The notes beneath the pieces were generated by a model, which saw only the letters and a list, made by a program, of their open reading frames with translations, searched no databases and was not told the origin of the DNA. The position numbers and the translations under genes are program-made. From the IMG/VR virus record IMGVR_UViG_3300020578_006482, positions 1 to 22,234 of that record: a DNA stretch of 22,234 nt. The stretch is one strand, 5' to 3'. The stretch comes from a virus. Shown in pieces: positions 8,021 through 14,941 of the stretch; within the stretch, counting starts at the first letter, position 1, and each line of letters starts with the position of its first letter.

Positions 8021-8938
8021 TCAATTCAGTTGGATTTCCTTTTTCCATTGTGATCTTTTACCTGTTTCTGTTCCACAGGACCTGCGGCACACGTAGAACG
8101 GATCTGTGATCAATTTTCCTTGGTATTGTATCATCAGTTGGCTGTTGGAGTACTGCCTGATGTCTTCGTGCCTATGTCTATCGATGTGAGATAGATAGGC
8201 CGAGGCCATGTGGCAGCAGGGCCATACTTCTCCACGATAATCAATGAAGATGCTTTTGTCTCTGTTCTTTTCACAAAGGATATCCTCATTGGAATAGTCC
8301 TTGGCGACGTGGGGTTCCGAAGCCCTGAGATCATCTGTCTCGGGATAGCTGTCCCAGCGATCCGTGGTCTTGCTCCTGAACCAAGTGAAGCCCATCTCAC
8401 GTGCCAATCGCTGTGCAGAATCAACTTGATGTTTGTTGTGATCGAACACCAACATGTCCCAATGGGCACTGGCTCCTGTGCTGATGTAGGCCTTTGCGTT
8501 GCGCATGATCTTGAGCCAGCTGGTGTTCCTTCTGTAGACATGGTTGGTATCTTCCAACCCATCGATGCTGAAAACCACATAATCAAATGGTCCCTTAAAT
8601 ATTTTTCCCAATGATCTGAACCATTCTTCTGTTTTCAAACTGCCGTTGGTATTGATACCCAGCACTAGATCGGGTTTGATAGATTTGAGATATCTGCAAA
8701 TCTCCAATAGATCTGGAGTGGCGCAGGGATCTCCCACGTTACCGCAAAAAAATATTTTATTAACTTTCGCTATGTTGTCTCTGTTGAAAAAATTAGTGAA
8801 GTAGTTGATCGTCAGGCTGTCCAAGCCTATGTTGGGATTCAATCCTGAACCATTGATGTTCCTGGCGCACTGGGGGCATTCCGCATTGCACAGGCTCGTG
8901 GGCTCAATATGAATCTCTCTGACGTGGTCCAATCGCAT
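8021..8938 (-). CDS. Radical SAM protein with SPASM-like C-terminus
   Basis: Uses a 4Fe-4S cluster and S-adenosylmethionine to make a radical that modifies a substrate. The cluster motif CNAECPQC (C17, C21, C24, CX3CX2C) is near the N-terminus. FFCGNVGDP and NTNGSL follow, typical of the radical SAM barrel. The C-terminal part holds extra cysteines (LCEKN, WPCCHMAS, VCRRSC), as in SPASM/Twitch proteins that bind a second cluster and often modify peptides. It has 305 residues. An in-frame GTG two codons upstream would lie inside the promoter's discard region (two bases after the -10 box), so the ATG at 8938 is the true start. The substrate is unknown; no obvious precursor peptide was found next to it. 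Confidence 0.9.
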   Translation of the reverse strand: MRLDHVREIHIEPTSLCNAECPQCARNINGSGLNPNIGLDSLTINYFTNFFNRDNIAKVNKIFFCGNVGDPCATPDLLEICRYLKSIKPDLVLGINTNGSLKTEEWFRSLGKIFKGPFDYVVFSIDGLEDTNHVYRRNTSWLKIMRNAKAYISTGASAHWDMLVFDHNKHQVDSAQRLAREMGFTWFRSKTTDRWDSYPETDDLRASEPHVAKDYSNEDILCEKNRDKSIFIDYRGEVWPCCHMASAYLSHIDRHRHEDIRQYSNSQLMIQYQGKLITDPFYVCRRSCGTETGKRSQWKKEIQLN

Positions 8939-8945
8939 GTACACT

Positions 8946-8973
8946 ATTATAAATGGTATTTTACAGTTGTCAA
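8946..8973 (-). promoter_or_regulatory. Consensus sigma70-type promoter, leaderless, radical SAM gene
   Basis: TTGACA (8973-8968), a 16-base spacer and TATAAT (8951-8946): both hexamers are perfect. Seven bases (AGTGTAC) separate the -10 box from the ATG, so initiation is expected on or next to the start codon. The -35 box overlaps the last codons of the preceding glucosaminidase gene. Confidence 0.85.
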
Positions 8974-9695
8974 TTCAGCTTGTCCAAGCCGTTGTCTCGG
9001 ATCACGTCCTTGATCTCGTTGCTGTAGTCGGGGTTTTGCGCCCAGCTGTTGATGCTGCCCGCCAATCTCATCACGTTCTTAGTGCCCAAAACTCTTTGCA
9101 ATGTTCTCTCTCTTTGGAATTCCTTGTGGACGGACTTGGTGTTGAGTATGTGTATCATGTCTCTCACACTGGCACATTTGGTGGGGTATTTCTTCACGCC
9201 CCATTTGGCGTGCAGGTTACGGTAGGCCTTGATCTGTGGCTCGTCGGGATTCCAGGTCCTCACGCCGAACAGGGCATTGCCCTCCAGGGCGAAACGGCTG
9301 GTGCCGTTGTCGGATTCGATCATGGCCATGGCCACTATTATGGCCTTGGGTATCTCCTGCTCGTTGTCATATTCGAAATTGAGGTAGTCCACGCACTTGC
9401 TCACAGCATCTATGAAGGTCTTTTGGTTGTAGTAATTCATCAGTGGCTCCACCAGGCCAAAACTCCTCGCCTTGTTCTTGAGGGTGTCCGTGGCCGACAC
9501 CGACACCTGCTTCTTTACCACCCAGTTGGGCCAAAAGGTGCCCGCAGCAAAGGCTATCAACATCAGCGAACCTATGATGTAAAGTCTAGTTCGATTAGTT
9601 TTGGAAAATATTTCACTCAGCCAATTGTTGAGTGTCTCTTTGGAAAATAACCCACGCAACACTTTTGCCGCGTTTTTTATTTTAACGTGGAGCAT
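8970..9695 (-). CDS. Membrane-anchored Bax/GH73-type glucosaminidase
   Basis: Likely cuts the glycan chain of peptidoglycan. One membrane segment (about residues 38-56, RLYIIGSLMLIAFAAGTFW) anchors the protein, with the catalytic domain outside the cytoplasm. AMAMIESDNGTSRFALEGN-ALFG closely follows the Bax/FlgJ-type pattern (ALESGWGTSRFA...GNNLFG), with E127 as the catalytic acid; SINSWAQNPDYSNEI is the family's C-terminal pattern. It has 241 residues. A signal-anchor lysin would be held in the membrane until release or holin collapse. A late-type motif five bases from the ATG fits late lysis timing. Alternatives are a host-wall remodelling enzyme or a virion-associated hydrolase. Confidence 0.8.
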   Translation of the reverse strand: MLHVKIKNAAKVLRGLFSKETLNNWLSEIFSKTNRTRLYIIGSLMLIAFAAGTFWPNWVVKKQVSVSATDTLKNKARSFGLVEPLMNYYNQKTFIDAVSKCVDYLNFEYDNEQEIPKAIIVAMAMIESDNGTSRFALEGNALFGVRTWNPDEPQIKAYRNLHAKWGVKKYPTKCASVRDMIHILNTKSVHKEFQRERTLQRVLGTKNVMRLAGSINSWAQNPDYSNEIKDVIRDNGLDKLN

Positions 9696-9700
9696 AGGGA

Positions 9701-9708
9701 TATTTATC
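9701..9708 (-). promoter_or_regulatory. Late-type promoter motif abutting the glucosaminidase gene
   Basis: GATAAATA, seven of eight matches to TATAAATA, followed by exactly five bases (TCCCT) and the ATG. With the T4 geometry the start site falls on the A of the start codon. It lies just downstream of the strong hairpin at 9712-9740, which would end or trim transcripts from the gene before. Confidence 0.6.
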
Positions 9709-9711
9709 TGT

Positions 9712-9740
9712 ATTCAGGGTGCTCCGTAGAGCACCTGAAT
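9712..9740 (-). terminator. Strong hairpin with UACG loop after the 121-aa gene
   Basis: ATTCAGGTGCTC (9740-9729), loop TACG, then GAGCACCCTGAAT (9724-9712): a 12-base-pair stem with one bulged C. UNCG-type tetraloops are exceptionally stable and typical of T4-type intergenic hairpins. No T tract follows on either strand, so it may act as an mRNA 3'-end stabiliser or processing stop rather than a classic rho-independent terminator. Confidence 0.6.
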
Positions 9741-9743
9741 TCA

Positions 9744-10109
9744 TTAAGCAACCTTGGATTGTGCTTTTGCTTCGTCTGCGGCGGTTTTATTACCAGACTG
9801 TAATGTCTTTTTGTAATCAAATTCTGCCTTGGACATATATTCATTCCAGTTTGATTTACTCAAACCTGTGAACCTTGTTATGGTGCCATCAGCTAGGATC
9901 TTGAATGATCCTGCTAACTTATGGCTGCCATCGGCTTGGAACTTGTGCACCACGCCTGTGGCCTTGCCATCTGAATTTTCTCTGCCCATGATGTACATGT
10001 AGCTGCCTGAATTTCCAGACCACTTGTCGTTGGTCTTGGTATCACGCTGACATCTTGCTATCACTTGATCCATGACCAGTCTCGATTGTGCTGAACATTT
10101 GTAGTTCAT
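9744..10109 (-). CDS. Unknown 121-aa protein from a strong promoter
   Basis: I do not recognise this protein. It has no signal peptide and only two cysteines, both near the N-terminus (YKCSAQ, ARCQRD). The middle is beta-rich (YMYIMGRENSDGKATGVVHKF, GSFKILADGTITRFTGLS). The C-terminus is a charged helix ending in an Ala/Lys tail (KTAADEAKAQSKVA). A perfect -35 box, 16-base spacer and TACAAT, plus the ribosome-binding site GAGGAG, predict high expression of this small single-gene unit, and the hairpin after the stop would stabilise the message. Such a layout is usual for abundant early or middle phage proteins. Confidence 0.75.
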   Translation of the reverse strand: MNYKCSAQSRLVMDQVIARCQRDTKTNDKWSGNSGSYMYIMGRENSDGKATGVVHKFQADGSHKLAGSFKILADGTITRFTGLSKSNWNEYMSKAEFDYKKTLQSGNKTAADEAKAQSKVA

Positions 10110-10120
10110 ATTTTCTCCTC

Positions 10121-10139
10121 TGTTACCATTATTGTAACA
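10121..10139. repeat. Inverted repeat TGTTAC-N7-GTAACA over a promoter
   Basis: Perfect six-base arms (10121-10126 and 10134-10139) separated by seven bases. They cover the -10 box and the expected start site of the promoter at 10131-10158. The position fits a repressor operator. Only this copy was noticed, so chance cannot be excluded. Confidence 0.4.
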
Positions 10140-10158
10140 GATTTTGGTTTTTTGTCAA
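10131..10158 (-). promoter_or_regulatory. Sigma70-type promoter for the 121-aa gene
   Basis: TTGACA (10158-10153), a 16-base spacer and TACAAT (10136-10131). Unlike most promoters here it leaves a leader of about 15 bases, carrying a GAGGAG ribosome-binding site. The -35 hexamer lies in the divergent region shared with the plus-strand metabolic island. Confidence 0.8.
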
Positions 10159-10211
10159 CTGCTTTTTTACCAGCTAATTACTTGAGAAATAAAAGAATGA
10201 TTTAGATTAAA

Positions 10212-11009
10212 ATGTCATTTAAACCTTTAGATAATCTTAATGGTAAAATTATTGTAGTTACCGGCGGTGGAGCCGTGGCAAGAGCTACAGCTAAAAAATT
10301 AAGTGAATATGGGGCCACTATTATTTTGTTAGCAAGAAATAACATAGAAGAATTACAATCTTATTTGAATACATTAGGAAGTAATCATAAAGTCATTTAC
10401 GTAGATATTTTAAAGACAGACACCATTAAACATGCAGTCGAAATCGTAAAAGAAAAATTTAAAAAATGTGACATATTAATCAATACCGCAGGTAGAAATA
10501 GGATTATGACTTTAAAAAATTTATATGAACTAACAGATGATATATTTGATGAAATTATGTTAACAAACACCAGAGGAACTTTTTCCATTATCAGAGAATT
10601 TCATGAGTTATTATCAATAAGTGGAGATAGTTTGATAGTTAATATTTCAAGTATTTCTCCAGCTCGCTCTATTGCAACCTATGGGGTAAAAGGTTGTATG
10701 GCTTATGGTGCTAGTAAAGCAGCTTTGGATTATCTAACCAAAGCATTGGCTCGAACATTGGCTCCTAACATTCGTGTTTTAGGTATAGCTCCTGCATATC
10801 TATCATCTGGAGGAACTTCGGGTGGTACTGATAAATCTGATATAAAAAAAGAATCTTTTTTAGAACACATAAAAAAAGAAACTGCAGCATCACCATTGGG
10901 AAGATTACAACATCCAGATGATGTAGCAAACGCAATTAAAAGTCTTGCCATGGATATACGTTTTGCGACAGGTAGTACTTTTGTTGTCGACGGGGGAAGA
11001 TTAACTTAA
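10212..11009 (+). CDS. Short-chain dehydrogenase/reductase (SDR)
   Basis: NAD(P)-dependent oxidoreductase with a Rossmann fold, 265 residues. Seen: the nucleotide-binding loop VTGGGAVARATA (a variant of TGxxxGxG), NTAG (about 91-94), the catalytic serine in NISSISPAR (about 144-152), Y165 and K169 in YGASK, and the typical C-terminal GSTFVVDGG. The stop and the next gene's start share one base (TAATG), so it is co-translated with the beta-keto acid cleavage enzyme. The simplest role is oxidation of a 3-hydroxy acid to the 3-keto acid that the next enzyme splits. The gene is visibly more AT-rich than the surrounding phage genes, which suggests separate origin. No convincing promoter was found in front of it. 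Confidence 0.92.
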   Translation: MSFKPLDNLNGKIIVVTGGGAVARATAKKLSEYGATIILLARNNIEELQSYLNTLGSNHKVIYVDILKTDTIKHAVEIVKEKFKKCDILINTAGRNRIMTLKNLYELTDDIFDEIMLTNTRGTFSIIREFHELLSISGDSLIVNISSISPARSIATYGVKGCMAYGASKAALDYLTKALARTLAPNIRVLGIAPAYLSSGGTSGGTDKSDIKKESFLEHIKKETAASPLGRLQHPDDVANAIKSLAMDIRFATGSTFVVDGGRLT

Positions 11010-11887
11010 TGAATAAAAAAACAATTATTACCTGCGCAATAACAGGATCATGGACAACCGCAGAACAAACTCCATACCTACCAATTACTCCAGAACAGAT
11101 TGCCAATTCAGGATTGGAATCTGCAGAAGCTGGTGCGGCCGTGTTGCACATTCATGTTAGAGATCCTCACACTGCACAATCGTCTATGAGTCTGGATCTT
11201 TATAGGGAAGTGATTCAACGTATTAGAGAAAAAAACAAAGAGGTATTATTAAATGTTACAACAGGACCTGGAGCTACCGGCCCATCTAATGTAGTTTTTG
11301 GAAAAACCTATGAAAGTTTTTGTGAGCCATGGCGTCGAGTTGAACACATAATGAAACTACGTCCAGACATATGCACGTTAGATCTCAATGTAATGAATAG
11401 GGGCAATGATAAGATCACTGTCAACAGTGTCAGAGTGGTGAGAGAAATGGCAGGCATCATCAAAGCTGCAGGGGTCAAACCAGAATTGGAAATTTTCGAC
11501 AGTGGTGATTTACACATCGCCAAGATGCTGATCGACGAAGGCATAATAGAAAACCCACCCCTATGGCAGATCTGCACAGGAGTGAAATGGGGATGGCAGT
11601 CCAGTGTGGACACGTTAGAATATGCAAAGAAATTGTTACCACAGGGAGCCAATTGGTATGCTTTTGGTATTGGCGCATGGCAGATGCCTTTTGTGGCATT
11701 GTCTACGATCAGTGGCGGCAACGCCAGAGTGGGATTGGAAGATAACATCTATATAGAAAAAGGAGTGCTGGCAAAGAGCAATAGAGAATTGGTGGAAAAA
11801 GCTGTGAGAATTGTGAAAGATCTAGGAGGAGGGATAGCCACCCCTACAGAAGCAAGAGAAATTTTAAAAATTAAACAAAGGTCATAA
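11009..11887 (+). CDS. Beta-keto acid cleavage enzyme (BKACE, DUF849)
   Basis: Zinc enzyme that condenses a beta-keto acid with acetyl-CoA and splits it to acetoacetate plus a new acyl-CoA. Visible: CAITGSW at the N-terminus, the zinc ligands H47 and H49 in LHIHVRDP, GPGATGP, DLNVMN, GVKWGWQSS, WYAFGIGAWQMP and the third zinc ligand E244 in RVGLEDN. The length of 292 is normal. The acidic residue that follows ITG in the lysine-pathway enzyme Kce is Ser14 here, so 3-keto-5-aminohexanoate is an unlikely substrate. The N-terminal third is AT-rich like the SDR gene; from about 11350 the base use resembles the phage genes. Co-translated with the SDR, so they probably act one after the other. Confidence 0.92.
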   Translation: MNKKTIITCAITGSWTTAEQTPYLPITPEQIANSGLESAEAGAAVLHIHVRDPHTAQSSMSLDLYREVIQRIREKNKEVLLNVTTGPGATGPSNVVFGKTYESFCEPWRRVEHIMKLRPDICTLDLNVMNRGNDKITVNSVRVVREMAGIIKAAGVKPELEIFDSGDLHIAKMLIDEGIIENPPLWQICTGVKWGWQSSVDTLEYAKKLLPQGANWYAFGIGAWQMPFVALSTISGGNARVGLEDNIYIEKGVLAKSNRELVEKAVRIVKDLGGGIATPTEAREILKIKQRS

Positions 11888-11908
11888 TATAAGCATATAT
11901 AATTATAA

Positions 11909-12025
11909 ATGAACAAAAAAACAACAATTATCATTACAATCATTATTTTTTTTGTTATAATGGCCTTGTTGTTTCCTAGCGAGTCATATCTTAAGGCTCT
12001 GATGCAGGGAGGAGGCGGGTTTTGA
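11909..12025 (+). CDS. 38-aa single-span membrane peptide
   Basis: A short ORF starting MNKKTTIIITIIIFFVIMAL and ending MQGGGGF: two lysines, one strong membrane helix (about residues 5-22), then a short polar tail. The tail codons double as the Shine-Dalgarno sequence (GGGAGGAGG) for the next gene, and its TGA overlaps that gene's TTG start. A possible -10 box (TATAAT, 11898-11903) lies five bases upstream of the ATG but has no good -35. Function unknown; coupling to the next membrane protein suggests a small complex. Confidence 0.55.
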   Translation: MNKKTTIIITIIIFFVIMALLFPSESYLKALMQGGGGF

Positions 12026-12255
12026 AACAAGAGACCAACCCATACATCAAATGGTTTCTCACTTTCCTTATGTTCTGTGGGGCCATCACCACGAGCCTTC
12101 AGCTACACATATTATCCGGGCTATTGTTCCTGGTAGCAGGCAACCTTGGCTGGGCTGTGGTCTTGATCAGGATGAGAGAATACGCGGCGGCGGTGGTGTT
12201 CATAATCATGGGCAGTGGTTGGTCAATGGGTTTAATAAAATATTTCTTTTTCTAG
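12022..12255 (+). CDS. 77-aa small membrane protein, TTG start
   Basis: Three hydrophobic segments (around residues 10-26, 29-51 and 54-77: WFLTFLMFCGAITTS, LSGLLFLVAGNLGWAVVLI, AAAVVFIIMGSGWSMGLI). The start is TTG, chosen because AGGAGG lies six bases before it and because it overlaps the preceding stop by four bases; the first in-frame ATG would remove 16 residues. It lies between BKACE and the dioxygenase, one base before the latter, in a unit that also holds a transporter. A helper of uptake is conceivable. No family recognised. Confidence 0.7.
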   Translation: MKQETNPYIKWFLTFLMFCGAITTSLQLHILSGLLFLVAGNLGWAVVLIRMREYAAAVVFIIMGSGWSMGLIKYFFF

Positions 12256-12256
12256 C

Positions 12257-13264
12257 ATGCGAGCAAATATAAATCTCATACCAAGAAAAGACGTGCAATA
12301 TGATATATGGTGCCCCATGGCCCTTAGCATCAAACCATCTCCGGACCCAACGATCAACGCCGTGGAAAAAGAATGCCTGGAGAATTTCCAATCTGTGGGC
12401 AAATCAGAGCACATAGAGATCTATAACAACGGAGAGCCACCTGCATGGGGAGAGCGTGTGTCGGGCATATTAAAGAAGCATGGTTACGAGCATGTGACAG
12501 TTCATCCGGGACAGGATCGAGCGTATTTCAAAAACCCTTCCAAATTGTTTCCCGACCAAAGGAAACCCTATAGAATGCAACCTATAGGTGATCTCATGGG
12601 GAAGATACAAAAGATATTTGATTTTTACAAGACCCAGACATGGAAGATCGAAGAACCAAAAACTGGAGTGTGCGGCCACTACTACAGAGGCAGGATGTTG
12701 TGGACGCAGGTGCAGAAGGGATATGATCCCGGCCACAGCGCAAATGAACCTTTGATGACAGAGATGAAAAAGCTCTTGGAGCCCACCACCAATATGGTTA
12801 AGCAATTCTTAAAGGACAACAACGTAAAGATGAAAAATCTAGACAGGAAGATCACCCTCCGACTGTTGGATTACGTAAACAAGGACAATCTGAATTCCAA
12901 ACTGGCCACGCATCTTGATGCCAGCCTATTGACAGGACTACTGTATCACGATGCTCCCACATTGTACACTGTGGATTTTACCGATGACAGTTTGACCATA
13001 GCTAATTCTGTACAGAGAGACATCAGTGATCTGGTGTCCGCGGGCAACTGTTTCTGGGTGCCTGGCTACGTGTACGCAGACGAGATGAAGAGCTATGTGT
13101 CCCCAAACTGGCATGGCGTGCAGGTGCCGGATCACATCACTAGACGTCTGAGCATGGTGGTACGCGTGGAATGTGAATTGGTTCACAATGGCACGAAGGT
13201 GAAGATGCCAGGATACTACTGGAATGATGAATTCAAGACATGGAGTAAAAAAAATGAAAGCTGA
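12257..13264 (+). CDS. 2-oxoglutarate/Fe(II) oxygenase, IPNS-type
   Basis: Non-heme iron oxygenase, probably a hydroxylase or desaturase using 2-oxoglutarate and O2. The iron triad is visible as H219-x-D221 (ATHLDASLLTGLL) and H286 (PNWHGVQV). It is followed 11 residues later by R297-x-S299 (RRLSMVVRVE), the co-substrate motif of the isopenicillin-N-synthase/plant-dioxygenase type. The gaps between these residues fit that family and the 335-residue length is normal. The N-terminal half (about 1-190) has the family's substrate-side helices but no sequence I recognise. The start is one base after the preceding stop and the end overlaps the transporter gene, so it is part of the island. The substrate is unknown. 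Confidence 0.75.
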   Translation: MRANINLIPRKDVQYDIWCPMALSIKPSPDPTINAVEKECLENFQSVGKSEHIEIYNNGEPPAWGERVSGILKKHGYEHVTVHPGQDRAYFKNPSKLFPDQRKPYRMQPIGDLMGKIQKIFDFYKTQTWKIEEPKTGVCGHYYRGRMLWTQVQKGYDPGHSANEPLMTEMKKLLEPTTNMVKQFLKDNNVKMKNLDRKITLRLLDYVNKDNLNSKLATHLDASLLTGLLYHDAPTLYTVDFTDDSLTIANSVQRDISDLVSAGNCFWVPGYVYADEMKSYVSPNWHGVQVPDHITRRLSMVVRVECELVHNGTKVKMPGYYWNDEFKTWSKKNES

Positions 13265-14522
13265 AGATAAGAAAATATTAAAGGTCACCGCGGCCAGCGG
13301 ATTTGGCACTTTTTTTGAATGGTATGATTTCCTGCTATACGCCACTGCCACTGCGCTGGTTTTCAATAAAATATTCTTTCCAACGGGAGATGCCGCCGTG
13401 GGCATCATACTTTCAATAGCAGTGTTTGCGGTTGGCTACATTGCGAGACCCTTGGGAGGTATACTGTTTGGACACTTTGGTGACAGGTATGGCCGTAAGT
13501 CCATGCTGATGGCCACCACGATACTGATGGGAATAGCCACCTTTGCTATCGGACTACTGCCAAGCTATGCATCCATAGGAATCTGGGCCCCGGCCTTGCT
13601 TGTGTTCCTGCGGATTCTGCAGGGTTTGAGCTTCGGTGGTGAGTGGGCCGGAGGCAGCCTCATGATATTGGAGCATGCTCCCGCCAAACACAGAGGTTTC
13701 TTCGCCAGCTTTGTCCAGATCGGATTCCCCTTGGGTTCGCTGGCAGCAGTTGCCAGCTTTTGGTTGGTCAATAGATTTTTCGAAGCAGATTTCTTGAATT
13801 GGGCTTGGCGCATACCATTCTTGTTCAGCGTGGTACTGATCGCTTTTGGCATCATGATCAGATCTAGATTGCCAGAGACTCCGGTATTTGAGAATCTCAA
13901 GAACAATAATAAAATAGTAAAATATCCAATAGTGACTGTGGTAAAAGATGAGTGGAGATCACTGCTGCTGGGCATTGGCATCAAGACTCCAGAGATTGCG
14001 ATCGCTTACCTTAGCGCGGTGTTCTTTCCGCTGTGGGCAGTGACCAATCTAGGAATGAAGAGAGGTGACATAATGGACGTGATCTTGACTGCTTATTTTG
14101 TCGCTTTGCTCATAATACCTTTGACAGCACACATCAGTGACTTGTTGGGGCGAAGAATAATTTACATAGTTGGATACGTGTCTATGATAATTGTATCATG
14201 GCACATGTGGACGGCACTGGCAGCAGGCAATATATTCTGGCCGCTGATGTATGGCGTCTGCATCGCTGCGTTCATGTTGGCTCCGCTGGCTGCTTTCCTG
14301 CCTGAAATGTTCAATTCGCAAACGCGATATACCGGAGCGGGCGTAACCAATCAGGTGGCCGCTGCATTGGGTGGTGGCGTGGTCCCATTGGTGGCCACTA
14401 CCATAGCCGTAAAAACTGGCAGTCTGGCCAATATTGGCTATCTGATGTTAGCGCTGGCAGTAATCAGCTTGATCTGCACTGTGCTGGCAAAAGAGACACA
14501 CAGAAAAGACCTAGGTAATTAA
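13254..14522 (+). CDS. MFS transporter, metabolite:H+ symporter (MHS) type
   Basis: Inner-membrane symporter of about 12 helices. The N-terminus SGFGTFFEWYDFLLYATA is the hallmark of the MHS group (ProP, KgtP, ShiA and similar importers of betaines and organic acids). The loop motif GHFGDRYGRKSM (MFS motif A), the GGEWAGG stretch and LPETPVFE are also typical. 422 residues from the chosen ATG. Two earlier in-frame ATGs exist at 13224 and 13227, but GGAG stands nine bases before 13254, and this start removes a hydrophilic extension. It overlaps the oxygenase gene by 11 bases and its 3' end overlaps the convergent 102-aa gene by 12. It likely imports the substrate of the neighbouring enzymes. 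Confidence 0.92.
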   Translation: MKAEDKKILKVTAASGFGTFFEWYDFLLYATATALVFNKIFFPTGDAAVGIILSIAVFAVGYIARPLGGILFGHFGDRYGRKSMLMATTILMGIATFAIGLLPSYASIGIWAPALLVFLRILQGLSFGGEWAGGSLMILEHAPAKHRGFFASFVQIGFPLGSLAAVASFWLVNRFFEADFLNWAWRIPFLFSVVLIAFGIMIRSRLPETPVFENLKNNNKIVKYPIVTVVKDEWRSLLLGIGIKTPEIAIAYLSAVFFPLWAVTNLGMKRGDIMDVILTAYFVALLIIPLTAHISDLLGRRIIYIVGYVSMIIVSWHMWTALAAGNIFWPLMYGVCIAAFMLAPLAAFLPEMFNSQTRYTGAGVTNQVAAALGGGVVPLVATTIAVKTGSLANIGYLMLALAVISLICTVLAKETHRKDLGN

Positions 14523-14819
14523 ATCTTCCTCTTCCTTGACTACCTGGGCTGGTTTCTTCATGGGCATGCCGCAATTATCAAACCATCTACCATCTGCCGA
14601 TTCGAAGGCCACGGCAAAGAAATTTTCGCCTTTTACGTTCTGCAGGGTGATCCTCCTGCGATAAATCTTTCCTTCATATAGTGTGGAATCCTTATTGATC
14701 AATTCCACCTGCTGCGTGTTTCCCATTTGGTACACTCGATCAATCCATCGGCCACCCATGTGATTGCTTTCTATCACCGTGCGTGTGCCTGGGGCCGCTG
14801 TTTTGTCCTCTGCGCTCAT
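14511..14819 (-). CDS. Unknown 102-aa protein, last gene of the ligase operon
   Basis: Start MSAEDKTAAPGTRTV, chosen because its ATG overlaps the stop of the 41-aa ORF in ATGA; an earlier in-frame ATG at 14831 would add four residues. The middle is beta-rich with RVYQMGNTQQVELINKDSTLYEGKIYRRRITL and ends in DGRWFDNCGMPMKK and an acidic tail. No membrane segment. The alternation of strands suggests a small barrel, but I recognise no family. Its 3' end runs 12 bases into the end of the convergent transporter gene. Confidence 0.7.
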   Translation of the reverse strand: MSAEDKTAAPGTRTVIESNHMGGRWIDRVYQMGNTQQVELINKDSTLYEGKIYRRRITLQNVKGENFFAVAFESADGRWFDNCGMPMKKPAQVVKEEEDLIT

Positions 14820-14941
14820 TGTGTTGTCCATGGGCCAGTAACCGGATCCAAGTGAGCGCTGAGTCGGCCAACGTCTGCGGAGGCCACTAGTGCTCGACCT
14901 AAAGGGTCTCTGATGTATTGTGTATAATGACCCAGCAACAT
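14816..14941 (-). CDS. 41-aa ORF coupled to IF-1
   Basis: Reads [20 protein letters not shown] and continues to PVTGPWTTQ. Its ATG shares a base with the infA stop (TGATG) and its stop overlaps the next ATG (ATGA), so it fills the gap between two genes exactly. That double coupling is the main reason to accept it. The content (Gly, Pro, aromatic) looks folded rather than random. Function unknown; it could also be the remnant of a longer gene. Confidence 0.55.
   Translation of the reverse strand: MLLGHYTQYIRDPLGRALVASADVGRLSAHLDPVTGPWTTQ

Noticed and set aside
8937-9650. A 237-codon plus-strand ORF
   Set aside because: It is fully antisense to the glucosaminidase gene, whose catalytic motif is clear, and its translation shows no family features.
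10152-10209. Possible plus-strand promoter before the SDR gene (TTGTCA or TTGAGA with weak -10 candidates)
   Set aside because: No -10 hexamer with more than three matches at a sensible distance; too weak to list.
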